Numbered from the stretch's first letter, positions 9,136 to 18,221 are shown. The stretch is DNA of 64,000 nucleotides from Amphritea atlantica (GCF_018860855.1 NZ_JAHKQE010000010.1:1-64000); one strand, 5' to 3'. The notes: generated from the sequence alone by a model not told the origin. A program made the numbers and translations.

Positions 9136-9990
9136 TTAGCAGGCATAAGGCAAGCCGGTTTCAATAGGTAGAGACGCATCCTCTGCCCACTCATTCCATG
9201 AGCCAAAGTAGAGTTTTACATTTTCAATACCTGCAGCTTTTAATGCCACTAGGGTGTTCGATGCCCGAGCGCCCTTAAAGCAGTAGATATAAACATGACT
9301 GTTTTTGTTAATACCTACACTGGCGCAATCTGCTAGCACCTCCTCTGAGGATTTAAACACGGGCACGGCGCCGGGTTTCATCAATCGGTACCATTCAAGC
9401 CAGCGTGCACCCGGTAAGCGACCTTTACGGGAGGAGTAGTCTCGGCCATAAGGCGATGAACTAGTGCCCACCCACTCATCCACATCCCGAACATCAAGCA
9501 GTACAATCTCATCATTACCAAGTGCTTTGAGTACATCATCTTTATCAACCATTAACCCATCGGCACTATGATCTAACGGGAATTCAGCGGCGACCGGTGT
9601 TAAAACCTCCGCTGTCTCCGCTAAGCCCGCCGCTTTCCAGGCCTGAAAACCACCATGCAAAATTGACACTTTTGGGTAACCGAGATAACACAATAAAAAG
9701 TATCCGCGGCAAGACTGACCAAACCCTGAGTTCATTGAATCTTCATATACAACAGCCGTTTCTTCACCAGAAAGCCCCGCCTTACCAAATACACCCGCAA
9801 ACTTACCTTTTAACTCAGCAATCCCTTCCGGTGTCGATGCCGCCAGAAAAGTAAAAATATCATGAATATTCACAGCACCAGGGATATGGCCTGCAGCAAA
9901 CTGCTCGGGATTACGAGTATCAATCAACACGACTTTTTCGTTATCGATCTTTTGCTGTAACTCTTGAGGATCCAATAGAACTGTTGTCAT
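9136..9990 (-). CDS. Sulfurtransferase (two-domain rhodanese)
   Basis: A 284-residue protein with two rhodanese domains: an inactive N-terminal one (about 1-122; DTRNPEQFAAGHIPGAVNI) and a catalytic C-terminal one (about 145-280) with Cys237 in IYCFKGARAS. Such enzymes move sulfane sulfur from thiosulfate or mercaptopyruvate to acceptors such as cyanide, yielding thiocyanate. The active-site loop does not match thiosulfate- or mercaptopyruvate-specific forms clearly, so the donor is open. It is monocistronic with its own terminator and lies divergent from a TetR gene, next to the cyanase operon. Confidence 0.9.
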   Translation of the reverse strand: MTTVLLDPQELQQKIDNEKVVLIDTRNPEQFAAGHIPGAVNIHDIFTFLAASTPEGIAELKGKFAGVFGKAGLSGEETAVVYEDSMNSGFGQSCRGYFLLCYLGYPKVSILHGGFQAWKAAGLAETAEVLTPVAAEFPLDHSADGLMVDKDDVLKALGNDEIVLLDVRDVDEWVGTSSSPYGRDYSSRKGRLPGARWLEWYRLMKPGAVPVFKSSEEVLADCASVGINKNSHVYIYCFKGARASNTLVALKAAGIENVKLYFGSWNEWAEDASLPIETGLPYAC

Positions 9991-10073
9991 TTTCCAACTC
10001 CAGAAAGTATCATTTATAGGTATCAGTACAACATTATTTATCTTCCTTTAAATACCTATCAATAATTATTCCA

Positions 10074-10087
10074 GCCCACATACTTCC
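10074..10087 (-). promoter_or_regulatory. Weak sigma-54-like element upstream of rhodanese
   Basis: The minus strand reads AGGGAAGTATGTGGGCTG, with GG and GC at the correct 10-nt spacing but a poor match elsewhere. I report it because its offset to the dyad at 10153-10173 (about 67-87 bp) equals that at the osmC and ABC promoters. Confidence 0.35.
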
Positions 10088-10152
10088 CTTATAAAACAAT
10101 CAGATATAGCTAATAAAAATAATTATTCCATCATTCATTACTACAGAATGAT

Positions 10153-10173
10153 TGACATTGTAAGTCAATGTCA
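10153..10173. promoter_or_regulatory. Dyad related to the CATTGTC UAS sites
   Basis: TGACATTG-TAAGT-CAATGTCA is a perfect 8-bp inverted repeat with a 5-bp spacer in the rhodanese/tetR intergenic region. It shares the ACATTG/CAATGT half-site with the elements upstream of osmC and the ABC operon. It could bind the sigma-54 activator or the TetR protein. Confidence 0.55.
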
Positions 10174-10280
10174 TATGACTTCCTCATGCATAATGTCTCT
10201 AAATTATATTTCACAATTTCATAACCACCCTTGTCACACTAGCCCCCACAATATTGCGAAATATAAAACCATCTTGACAA

Positions 10281-10302
10281 AGATACATTCCGTCCTGTAT
10301 CT
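10281..10302. promoter_or_regulatory. Probable TetR autoregulatory operator
   Basis: AGATACA-N8-TGTATCT is a perfect 7-bp inverted repeat that immediately follows a TTGACA -35-like hexamer (10274-10279), about 30 bp upstream of the tetR start. A repressor bound here would block tetR transcription. Confidence 0.55.
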
Positions 10303-10330
10303 AATATATAGCGAATAAGGAAACCGTATA

Positions 10331-10966
10331 ATGACCGTGAAAATGAGTACGCCAGTACAGCTACCAAGAACACAAGCTCAGCGTAGTGCCGAAACGCAAA
10401 TGCTGCTGTTAGATGCCACAATAGACACCCTCATTGAAGTCGGCTATACACGCGCTAGTACTATGGAAATAGTTAAACGTTCAGGAGTATCCCGGGGAGC
10501 ACAAGTACACCACTACGGCAGTAAAACAGGTTTAATCACTGCGGCAACGAAACATCTATTTAGTGGCTTTATTGATGAACTCGAAGAATTAGCTCTGCAA
10601 GTTAGGTGTTCCGATAATCATTTGGAGGCATTTCTCGATGGCACCTTGGAAAAGTTTTTCCATGGGCGGTTCTTTTTTGCATCTCTGGAACTCATTATTG
10701 CAGCGCGAACAGATACATCGTTAAAAGAGAATTTAATCCCCCTCATCAAAGAATTTCATTATCGATTGGACGAACTATGGGATCGCTTTTTTGTATCTAC
10801 TGATGCATCTCCCGCTAATGTCGCTACCCTGTTAAATATGACTCTTTGTCTTTTACGTGGAATGGCTGTGCAATCAGTGCTACGTGAGGATCCGGATTAC
10901 TACACAGAGATAATCAACACTTGGAAAATAATTTTATTATCATTCTTAACTAAACGAGATAATTAA
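10331..10966 (+). CDS. TetR/AcrR family transcriptional regulator
   Basis: A 211-residue protein. The N-terminal TetR helix-turn-helix spans about residues 20-66 (LLDATIDTLIEVGYTRASTMEIVKRSG then GAQVHHYGSK). The C-terminal half is helical, without recognisable ligand signature. The start has AAGGAAA upstream. It is divergent from the rhodanese gene and upstream of the TRAP operon, so either could be its target. Confidence 0.9.
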   Translation: MTVKMSTPVQLPRTQAQRSAETQMLLLDATIDTLIEVGYTRASTMEIVKRSGVSRGAQVHHYGSKTGLITAATKHLFSGFIDELEELALQVRCSDNHLEAFLDGTLEKFFHGRFFFASLELIIAARTDTSLKENLIPLIKEFHYRLDELWDRFFVSTDASPANVATLLNMTLCLLRGMAVQSVLREDPDYYTEIINTWKIILLSFLTKRDN

Positions 10967-11102
10967 ATCTATCAGCATCCATGATTATTTCCCATCTTAA
11001 AGAATAATTATAACAACCAACCAAAAAGTTAGTGACACATACTAACTAAAACTTTTTAACTTACACACAAGGAGATTTAAACCTTAAAAATCAAAATAAT
11101 TT

Positions 11103-11129
11103 TGACTGACATTAATTTCCCCTCAGTCA
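11103..11129. repeat. Inverted repeat upstream of the TRAP operon
   Basis: TGACTGA (11103-11109) and TCAGTCA (11123-11129) form a dyad with 13-nt spacing, about 90 bp before dctP. It is the only clear structure in the 254-bp tetR-dctP gap and might be an operator. Confidence 0.35.
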
Positions 11130-11220
11130 TACGAAGTGTTTGCTCTACTGGTTTTTTAAAATAGTTTTCATGCTTTACATTTTTCAATAAAAATTAGTTA
11201 ACCCAACAGGATCTATGCTT

Positions 11221-12237
11221 ATGAAAATTAAAAATTCAATAGTCGCCGCTGTTATCGCAGTCTGCAGTTTAAGTACGGTATCTAGCGCAAGCGCTGAAAG
11301 TGTAAGAACATTAAAGTTTCATAGCGGACTGGCGCAGTCTCGCCCTGAAGCAGCATCTATCGACCACTTCGCTGAATTAGTTAAAGAAAAATCAGGTGGC
11401 AACCTACTCATCAATGTTTATCACTCAGGCTCTCTAGGGCTTAAAGAAGCAGACATGCTACGCATCCTACAAGCAGGCATGGTAGATATCGGCCTCATGT
11501 ATGGCGAATACTATAAACGAGATGCGCCAGCGCTAGCCTCTGTTTATGCTCAAGGCGCCATAACAGAAAGCAGTCAGCATCTGGATGTGCTTCCTACCTT
11601 GCGAGATATCTATAAGAAAGCCTATGCAAAGTGGGATATCACTACAGTAGGTGGCGTCGTAGCACCCGTATTTGATGTTGGCTTACATTGTAAAGAACCT
11701 ATCAACTCCCTTGAAGGCCTTCATGGTAAAAAGGTTCGTGTGTGGTCTGGTCACCTTGTTGACACCTTCAAGAACTTGGGAATTACCGCGCAGGTGATCC
11801 CGCAAAATGATATGTACCTTGCTCTTCAAACAGGCGTAGTCGATTGTGCTTATTACCTCTCAACCGTTGCTAAAACGGTCTCACTTCAGGAAGTAACCAA
11901 GTATGAATCTTATCTTCACCCTTGGGCAGCATCCCCATGGATGTTTGGTGTCAGCGATAAAACGTGGGACTCACTAAGCAAAGAGAATCAAGCAATTCTA
12001 GTTGAGGCTGGTAATGAGATATGGGACGAAACCAAAGATAAAGCCGTTGACCCTGTACGAGAAGAAAAAGCCCGTGAAGAACGGGTAGCTCTCGGCATAA
12101 CAGTTCTCCCTAAGTTTAGTGATGCCGACGTACAAACATTTGTTGCAGCGTCGAGTAAAGCTTGGAAAGAAATGGCAGAAGAATCCGGTGAAGAAGGATT
12201 GGGGTATTATGAAAAAGTCTCTAGCTTAACTAAGTAA
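11221..12237 (+). CDS. dctP: TRAP transporter substrate-binding protein DctP
   Basis: Periplasmic binding protein of 338 residues with a signal peptide (MKIKNSIVAAVIAVCSLSTV then SSASA, cleavage near residue 26). The mature part has TRAP DctP features: LLINVYHSGSLGLKEADMLRILQAG and the IPQNDMYLALQTGVVD segment near the conserved Arg region. It captures an organic acid and hands it to DctQM. The ligand cannot be read. I chose the second ATG (11221), 9 nt after AGGA, over ATG 11215. Confidence 0.93.
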   Translation: MKIKNSIVAAVIAVCSLSTVSSASAESVRTLKFHSGLAQSRPEAASIDHFAELVKEKSGGNLLINVYHSGSLGLKEADMLRILQAGMVDIGLMYGEYYKRDAPALASVYAQGAITESSQHLDVLPTLRDIYKKAYAKWDITTVGGVVAPVFDVGLHCKEPINSLEGLHGKKVRVWSGHLVDTFKNLGITAQVIPQNDMYLALQTGVVDCAYYLSTVAKTVSLQEVTKYESYLHPWAASPWMFGVSDKTWDSLSKENQAILVEAGNEIWDETKDKAVDPVREEKAREERVALGITVLPKFSDADVQTFVAASSKAWKEMAEESGEEGLGYYEKVSSLTK

Positions 12238-12244
12238 ATTTTAT

Positions 12245-12271
12245 CGGCTCTGATATTTCATATCAGAGCCG
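12245..12271 (+). terminator. Intercistronic hairpin between dctP and dctQ
   Basis: CGGCTCTGATAT-TTC-ATATCAGAGCCG is a perfect 12-bp stem followed by ATATTTTTA. A partial terminator here would let dctP be made in excess over the membrane subunits, as is usual for binding-protein operons. Confidence 0.75.
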
Positions 12272-12310
12272 ATATTTTTATCTGTCTAAAAACTATAAGG
12301 AACACATTAA

Positions 12311-12811
12311 ATGCTCCTATTTTCTAAAGTTATCGACTTTATTGTAAAAATTGTTTTTTATATTGGTGTGTCATCAGGAATAATAATGACATTATTAGTA
12401 TTCGCAAGCACCTTACTTCGATACCTTGCTGGTCAGCCTATTTCATTTTCTGATGAACTCACTGGATTACTATTTTTAACGATGGCATTTACGACCTTTC
12501 CATATGTATCCAATAAATCTGGACATATTAGGCTAGATCTTATTACCAACAAAATGCCACCCACAATTCAGAAAATATTTATCCCCATTGCCTCAGCAAT
12601 ATTTATTACCTTTGCCGTTATCTTTGCTTGGCAGTCATGGCAATTTCTAGAGTTTTCTAAATTTATTAGTTCCCGTACCGATGTTAGCAGAATCTTACTC
12701 TGGCCTTGGATGGCTCTGATGCCTATATCGATGATACTTTGTGTTTTAGTCGAGATTAAAAAACTACTAACAAAAGGCAGTCATTCCATGTTAGAAGAGG
12801 CTTCACTATGA
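12311..12811 (+). CDS. dctQ: TRAP transporter small permease DctQ
   Basis: A 166-residue inner-membrane protein with four predicted helices and the DctQ pattern (FADELTG-like SFSDELTGLLFLTMAFTTFPY, followed by GHIRLDLI). It supports DctM in sodium-driven uptake. Its end overlaps dctM by 4 nt, giving translational coupling. Confidence 0.9.
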   Translation: MLLFSKVIDFIVKIVFYIGVSSGIIMTLLVFASTLLRYLAGQPISFSDELTGLLFLTMAFTTFPYVSNKSGHIRLDLITNKMPPTIQKIFIPIASAIFITFAVIFAWQSWQFLEFSKFISSRTDVSRILLWPWMALMPISMILCVLVEIKKLLTKGSHSMLEEASL

Positions 12812-14097
12812 GTTGGCTTATTCTGTGTTCCAGCCTCGCACTTCTATTGAGTACCGGCGCGCTTTTAGGCGCAGGGTTAGGACTAACCGGCTTCATACTT
12901 CTCCATTTTCAAGGCAATGGTGCCTCCGCATTAGCAATCAATTCCGTATGGAATTTACTAACAGAATTTACGCTAAGCGCTGTGCCTCTTTTTATTATAT
13001 TAGGTGATATATTGCTAGCTAGCGGTGTATCTCAGCGCGTCTACAACGGATTAACGCCTCTGTTTCGCAAGATTCCAGGACAGCTATTACACACAAACAT
13101 TGCTGTTTGCACCCTTTTTGGGGCGGTAAGTGGCTCAAGTACAGCCACAGCCGCAGCAATTGGATCTGTCAGCTACCCCGAACTTAAACAACGTGGATAC
13201 TCTCCTAGCATGGTTGTGGGGACACTAGCTGCAGGTGGAACCCTAGGGCTACTCATTCCTCCTAGTCTAGCTCTGCTTATATATGGAGCGACTCAAAACG
13301 TTTCAATTGGCAAGCTTTTTATGGCGGGCTTAATACCCGGTGTAATTATTGCTGTCTGCTTTTCTGCATGGATTTTTATACGTGCAAGCATCGGCACCAA
13401 AGTGGCACCACCCGCGACTGAGCCGTTTTGCTGGAAAGAAGTAAGACAGGGTCTGATGCAAGTCTGGCCACTCCCCATTCTTATCTTTTTTGTCCTTGGT
13501 ACCATTTACATGGGCATTGCAACCCCTACAGAAGCCGCTGCATTAGGCGTGGCAGCCGCCATCGTTATCGGATTTAGCTGGGGGGATTTAACAATAACAA
13601 CATTATGGAAAGCATTTCACAATGCCTCTTTTATGTTCGGTGCTATTGCACTAATTTTGGTTGGTACATCGATTTTGGCACAGGCCGTCAGCCTACTGGG
13701 GTTACCTAGGGCTGCAGTCGAAATGATCAGTGACTTGGGATTTGGCCGTTATGGTGTGTTAGTAATGGTCATACTAGTATACCTATTATTGGGGTGCTTT
13801 TTTGATGGCATATCACTTCTCCTCATGACATTACCCATCACATTCCCAATGATAACAAGCATGGGCTTTGATCCTGTTTGGTTTGGTATTATTGTCACAC
13901 TACTTATGGAGGTGGGAATGATAACACCACCAGTAGGACTCAATCTTTTTGTACTCAGCGCTATTACAAAAAATGAAGTCAATGTGACACAAGCGGCTAA
14001 GGCTTCATTACCATATTGGCTGATTCTATTAATGGCTGTTGCATTGTTAACGATCTCGCCATCAATCGTTTTATGGCTCCCTAACACGATATTCTAA
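12808..14097 (+). CDS. dctM: TRAP transporter large permease DctM
   Basis: A 429-residue membrane protein with about 12 hydrophobic segments. DctM signatures are VPLFIILGDILLASGVS, the FGAVSGSSTATAAAIG loop, and GTLGLLIPPSLALLIYG. It forms the transport channel with DctQ. The starting ATG sits inside the dctQ stop (ATGAGT). It ends the TRAP operon, followed by a strong hairpin. Confidence 0.94.
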   Translation: MSWLILCSSLALLLSTGALLGAGLGLTGFILLHFQGNGASALAINSVWNLLTEFTLSAVPLFIILGDILLASGVSQRVYNGLTPLFRKIPGQLLHTNIAVCTLFGAVSGSSTATAAAIGSVSYPELKQRGYSPSMVVGTLAAGGTLGLLIPPSLALLIYGATQNVSIGKLFMAGLIPGVIIAVCFSAWIFIRASIGTKVAPPATEPFCWKEVRQGLMQVWPLPILIFFVLGTIYMGIATPTEAAALGVAAAIVIGFSWGDLTITTLWKAFHNASFMFGAIALILVGTSILAQAVSLLGLPRAAVEMISDLGFGRYGVLVMVILVYLLLGCFFDGISLLLMTLPITFPMITSMGFDPVWFGIIVTLLMEVGMITPPVGLNLFVLSAITKNEVNVTQAAKASLPYWLILLMAVALLTISPSIVLWLPNTIF

Positions 14098-14123
14098 TCG
14101 GACGTTAAACATTGTACATAAAA

Positions 14124-14158
14124 GCCGAGACCGAATAGTAACCCTCTTCGGTCTCGGC
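14124..14158. terminator. Bidirectional hairpin terminator between dctM and the sigma-54 activator
   Basis: GCCGAGACCGAA (14124-14135) pairs with TTCGGTCTCGGC (14147-14158), an 12-bp stem with an 11-nt loop between two convergent genes. A TTTTATG run follows on the minus strand; on the plus strand there is no T-tract. Confidence 0.65.
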
Positions 14159-14265
14159 AAGCACTTCATCATCAAATACAAAGGGCATGATGGTCAGCGG
14201 CAAACCTGGTGACTTCTTCCTTAAAACGATACACCAAACCTTCCTTTTTTAATGACGTGTTATTC

Positions 14266-15972
14266 CTATTCACGACAGAGGTTCATCGGTAACCCAAGCT
14301 TTTCAAGACGGTATCTAAACTGTCGTGGCGACATCCCCAACATAGCTGCCGCACGGGTTTTGTTGCCCCCCGTATGTTGCAGAGCCTCCGCAATTGCCCC
14401 CGCTTCATCTTTACGCACCCAGCTATAAGGCCGATTTTGAACAGATGAGTAAGCCTGTGACGGTGACGCAGACGGCGTTGGCGGTTGAGACTGCAAAACG
14501 GGAACACCTTCCGAGCGATGAGCAGGAAGGGAAGGCCTTGGTGAAAAACCATCTAATGACTGGCCGGCCTCTAGATGTTCATTAATAGCGGACTCCTGCC
14601 GTAGAATCATCTCAATATCATTGATGGTAATCGTTCCCTCTAAGCTGATTAATACAGAGCGCTTAATCACATTTTCAAGCTGACGAATATTACCGGGCCA
14701 GTTATAGGTTTCTAAACGCTCCATAACCCCCTTATCAAACACGGTATGGCGGCTATATTCGGTGTTGGCGCTAAGTAGAAAATGACTGGCCAATATTCTC
14801 ACATCCCCAGCCCGCTCTCTTAACGGCGGCAGATGAATAGGGAAAACATTGAGACGGTAAAAAAGGTCAAGGCGGAACGTTCCTTTATTAACCGCCTCTT
14901 GTAAGTTCTTATGGGTTGCCGTAATGATCCGTACATCAACAGAGATATCCTTAACCCCACCCACTCGCTGAATAACCTGATTTTCCAGAATACGCAGCAG
15001 CTTGGATTGTAGCTCCATATTCAGATCACCAATCTCATCAAGAAAGAGAGTGCCCCCGCTGGCGAGTTCAATCTTACCTTTTTTACTCGCAGACGCGCCG
15101 GTAAACGCACCTCGCTCATGACCGAACAGCTCCGATTCTAATAACTGTTCAGGTATAGCTGCACAATTGATCGCCACAAAGGGTTGATCCCTTCGCGAGC
15201 TATTCAGATGCAATACCTGAGAGAAGCGCTCTTTACCTGTACCCGATTCCCCTGTTAGCAATACAGTAACCACTGTATCTGCTACTCGGCTGATCTGCTT
15301 CAAAGCATCGCGAACCGCTTGGCTTTCCCCTAAAATACCGTGGTTATTTTCTCCGCTCTGATTTTGTAGCGCATCTTTTAGCTCCCTATTCTCCTCTTGT
15401 AGATAGCTAGTGCGCTCCTCAATCAAATTGTTGATACTGATAATCTGTGCAATAAAAGTGGATAGAATACGTAAAATCATTAGATCACTATCGATCGCAC
15501 GGGGGCGCATTCTTAAACGATGAGCAGCAAGCACCCCAATAGTGGAGTTTCCATCCATAATTGGCACCGCCATATAAGCAACAACACCATCAGGCAAGGT
15601 CTCTCGATCAACCGCTCGGAATAGATAGTTTTGTTCTTCATCTATATTCTGAATAACGGCAGGCTGACCACTTTTCATAACACTGCCCGTGATGCCTTCA
15701 CCTATTTTATAAAGACCTGATCTACGCTCTTCGTCGCGCAAGCCATAACTATAACGAATCTGCAGTGTTTCATTAGTCGCCGAAGGCAGTAACACCCGAC
15801 CTCGGTTTAACCCTAGCATTTGTGACATCAGCCGTAATGTGCCAGAAATAGCTATCTCTGGAGTCGCCGACTGCCCAATGAGTTTTGCAGATTCATGTAA
15901 TACCGTCAGATCTGATGCACCAGCGCCAGCATCATTCTCAGAACTCTTATTACTATCTGTTGAAAAATCCAT
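14266..15972 (-). CDS. Sigma-54-dependent regulator (GAF-AAA+-Fis)
   Basis: A 568-residue enhancer-binding protein in NifA-like order: a GAF sensor domain (about 20-185), a short coiled linker, a central AAA+ domain with Walker A GESGTGKE (about 235), the sigma-54 contact loop GAFTGA, Walker [13 protein letters not shown] and NWPGNIRQLENV, a Pro/Ser-rich linker, and a C-terminal Fis helix-turn-helix (GGNKTRAAAMLGMSPRQFRY). It needs sigma-54 promoters nearby; matches are seen upstream of osmC and the ABC operon. The signal bound by GAF is unknown. The ATG at 15972 has AGAGG upstream; the frame could also open at TTG 15990. Confidence 0.95.
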   Translation of the reverse strand: MDFSTDSNKSSENDAGAGASDLTVLHESAKLIGQSATPEIAISGTLRLMSQMLGLNRGRVLLPSATNETLQIRYSYGLRDEERRSGLYKIGEGITGSVMKSGQPAVIQNIDEEQNYLFRAVDRETLPDGVVAYMAVPIMDGNSTIGVLAAHRLRMRPRAIDSDLMILRILSTFIAQIISINNLIEERTSYLQEENRELKDALQNQSGENNHGILGESQAVRDALKQISRVADTVVTVLLTGESGTGKERFSQVLHLNSSRRDQPFVAINCAAIPEQLLESELFGHERGAFTGASASKKGKIELASGGTLFLDEIGDLNMELQSKLLRILENQVIQRVGGVKDISVDVRIITATHKNLQEAVNKGTFRLDLFYRLNVFPIHLPPLRERAGDVRILASHFLLSANTEYSRHTVFDKGVMERLETYNWPGNIRQLENVIKRSVLISLEGTITINDIEMILRQESAINEHLEAGQSLDGFSPRPSLPAHRSEGVPVLQSQPPTPSASPSQAYSSVQNRPYSWVRKDEAGAIAEALQHTGGNKTRAAAMLGMSPRQFRYRLEKLGLPMNLCRE

Positions 15973-15993
15973 AGGCTTTAACCTCTGCAAGCA

Positions 15994-16018
15994 GAAAAAC
16001 CTATTGCTAGCAATAGGT
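15994..16018 (-). terminator. Terminator of the ABC transporter operon
   Basis: The perfect 20-bp palindrome ACCTATTGCTAGCAATAGGT is followed on the minus strand by TTTTTC. It separates the permease gene from the downstream sigma-54 activator, only 27 nt before that activator's ATG. Confidence 0.75.
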
Positions 16019-16105
16019 CTGTTTTCAGAAAAGTTTTAACGGCCGCCTTAAACCCGGCCCTCTAAAATGGTGATCCCGTACTATGGGATCCGTAGATCCT
16101 ACTCA

Positions 16106-16933
16106 TTACTCCACATGCCAGTTAAAGCGCTTTATCAATACACTACAGACCGTATCCAAGCCATAGCCGATAATGCCAATCACAAGAACGACGGCCGCCA
16201 GGTAGTCATAGGCAAGCGTATCTCGGGCATCATTGATGGCATATCCTAATCCACTGGTCACGCCTAAGTATTCAGCTGGAACTAGAACAACCCAAGCCAC
16301 TCCGACCGCCAAACGAATTCCCGCCATAACATCGGTCATAATAGCGGGAAGAATAATTCGGCTAAGCATTTGAAAACCTGAAGCACCTAGGTTACGAGCT
16401 ACCTTAAACCAATTCGGGTCTATACGCCGAACTCCATGGGCCGTAGAGAAAATAATCGGCCATACGGTGGCCATTACAATTAGGAAAATAATAGCTGAGT
16501 CCCAGCTATCAAATGCCAAAACAGCAACCGGCATCCACGCTAAGGGACTGATCATTCGTAAAAATTGAAATGGCACATTAGTCACTTTAAGTGCGACACC
16601 AAAGTAACCCACCGTGACACCAACTGGCACGCCGATGGCGATGCCCCAAACCAGCCCTGCCAGAATACGATAAAGACTCGAACCAATTGGAGCCCAAACC
16701 TCGCCACTACTGACCATATCCACCAATGCACTAAAGGTCGGCGCTGGTGCAAACGCGGAAAACGCACTCAGGTCAGGATTAGCTTCAATCATATAACCGC
16801 CTACCCACCAAAGCGCGAGCAAGCACGTAATACCCAATGCAGGATACTGCAATGATTTAAACAAGCCCAAAAAACGACTCATATTAGGCATCATGTTCGT
16901 CACAGGGATTGATTGACTATTGCTAGTGCTCAT
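16106..16933 (-). CDS. ABC transporter permease (NitT/TauT family)
   Basis: A 275-residue inner-membrane permease of the SsuC/TauC/NrtB class with six predicted helices and the EAA-like cytoplasmic loop (ARNLGASGFQMLSRIILPAIMTDVMAGIR, split here by the conserved Gly). It overlaps the binding-protein gene by 4 nt (ATGA). It completes a binding protein-permease-ATPase importer. Confidence 0.92.
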   Translation of the reverse strand: MSTSNSQSIPVTNMMPNMSRFLGLFKSLQYPALGITCLLALWWVGGYMIEANPDLSAFSAFAPAPTFSALVDMVSSGEVWAPIGSSLYRILAGLVWGIAIGVPVGVTVGYFGVALKVTNVPFQFLRMISPLAWMPVAVLAFDSWDSAIIFLIVMATVWPIIFSTAHGVRRIDPNWFKVARNLGASGFQMLSRIILPAIMTDVMAGIRLAVGVAWVVLVPAEYLGVTSGLGYAINDARDTLAYDYLAAVVLVIGIIGYGLDTVCSVLIKRFNWHVE

Positions 16934-18192
16934 ATCTTAATCACCTCTTCACGTTCAAATGGATTCTCGGCATTAAAGCCTGGCGCATTCTCCCAACCTG
17001 GGTGTTTTTCCATTGCCGCTTTCACAAAGCGATAATCAACTAGATCTTCCGCGACAAAGTCGGCATCTAACGCTTGTAAAAATGTTGTATCACCGCTCAC
17101 CAAGGTATGTTTCAGTTCATTGACGATGAGCTTAGTGGCCGATGGGAACGGCCATGGTTGAAAATCGATACGACCACTTCCCCACTCCGGATTCTGAATA
17201 GCATCAGGGGTGGCATAATCCTCTTCGTCATAAAGCGTCATTGCTCGCTCAACCACATTAGCCTTCATAGGCAGATAGCGCTTGCCATCTCTAGACATCA
17301 TATGGGCGACTTCTTTCTTGTTCTGCTGAGCATAGATCTGCGCTTTGACAATGGCGTTCATTACTTTCTGAGTCCATTCAGGATTAGCGTTCACCTGTAA
17401 TTCGTTCATACACACAACACAGCAGGGGTGGTTACGCCACATATCACCGGTAAAGCGCAACATTTTACCGCCCGCTAACAACTCACCCGCAGCATTGAAA
17501 GGCTCAGCTACAATGAAGGCATCAATTTTTTTAGCGGCCAACGCTGGCGGCATATCAGGTGGTGGCATGATCTGAAGATTGACTTCATCTGCAGCAATAG
17601 TCTCACCCTGGCCTTTAATAACAGGCTTAAGGCCTACATGACGCAACGCCATTTGTAACACAATATTATGCATTGAATACCAGTAAGGTACGGCAACCTG
17701 CTTTCCACCTAGATCAGCAAAACCATCCGCTTTAACATGTTTTCCCACTACCACACCGGACCCATTCAGATGCGCCCAAGACATGATCTTGACGGGAAAC
17801 CCATTGTTGTATCGCATCCAAATAGGAATAGGCTTAAGGAAGTGCACAAGGTTAAATTTACCTGCGGCAAAGCCTTCAACTAGAGGAGACCAGCCACGAA
17901 TCAAGGTCGGCTTTTCTGATTTTAGCCCCTCTTCAGCAAAGAACCCTTTTTCATGGGCGACTAATAACACCGTCGCATCCGTAATTGGTAGATAACCAAT
18001 ACGCACCACCTCATCCTCCGGTGGCTGAATATCAGCCCAAGCAGGCATACTGGCTGAAAGTCCAAACATCGCTGCCAGCCCGCCCATAGCCAGACCATCC
18101 ATCATAAAGTCACGGCGACTCATCTCATACTTCTGTAAATAATCCTGATCGATATCGGAAATTTCATTCTGTATAGGTGTATGCTTTTTCAT
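16930..18192 (-). CDS. ABC substrate-binding protein with Tat signal (NrtA/CmpA-like)
   Basis: A 420-residue NMT1/NrtA-fold periplasmic protein. The N-terminus MSRRDFMMDGLAMGGLAAM carries a twin-arginine motif near residues 26-27, implying folded export, unusual for small-ligand binding proteins but typical of NrtA/CynA relatives. The mature start VRIGYLPITDATVLLVAHEKGFF is the family opening. Relatives bind nitrate, cyanate, bicarbonate, sulfonates or thiamine precursors. With cyanase nearby, cyanate or a related anion is a reasonable guess only. Confidence 0.92.
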   Translation of the reverse strand: MKKHTPIQNEISDIDQDYLQKYEMSRRDFMMDGLAMGGLAAMFGLSASMPAWADIQPPEDEVVRIGYLPITDATVLLVAHEKGFFAEEGLKSEKPTLIRGWSPLVEGFAAGKFNLVHFLKPIPIWMRYNNGFPVKIMSWAHLNGSGVVVGKHVKADGFADLGGKQVAVPYWYSMHNIVLQMALRHVGLKPVIKGQGETIAADEVNLQIMPPPDMPPALAAKKIDAFIVAEPFNAAGELLAGGKMLRFTGDMWRNHPCCVVCMNELQVNANPEWTQKVMNAIVKAQIYAQQNKKEVAHMMSRDGKRYLPMKANVVERAMTLYDEEDYATPDAIQNPEWGSGRIDFQPWPFPSATKLIVNELKHTLVSGDTTFLQALDADFVAEDLVDYRFVKAAMEKHPGWENAPGFNAENPFEREEVIKI

Positions 18193-18221
18193 TGTGAAAT
18201 CCTCTTAAAAGTGAGCCACGC

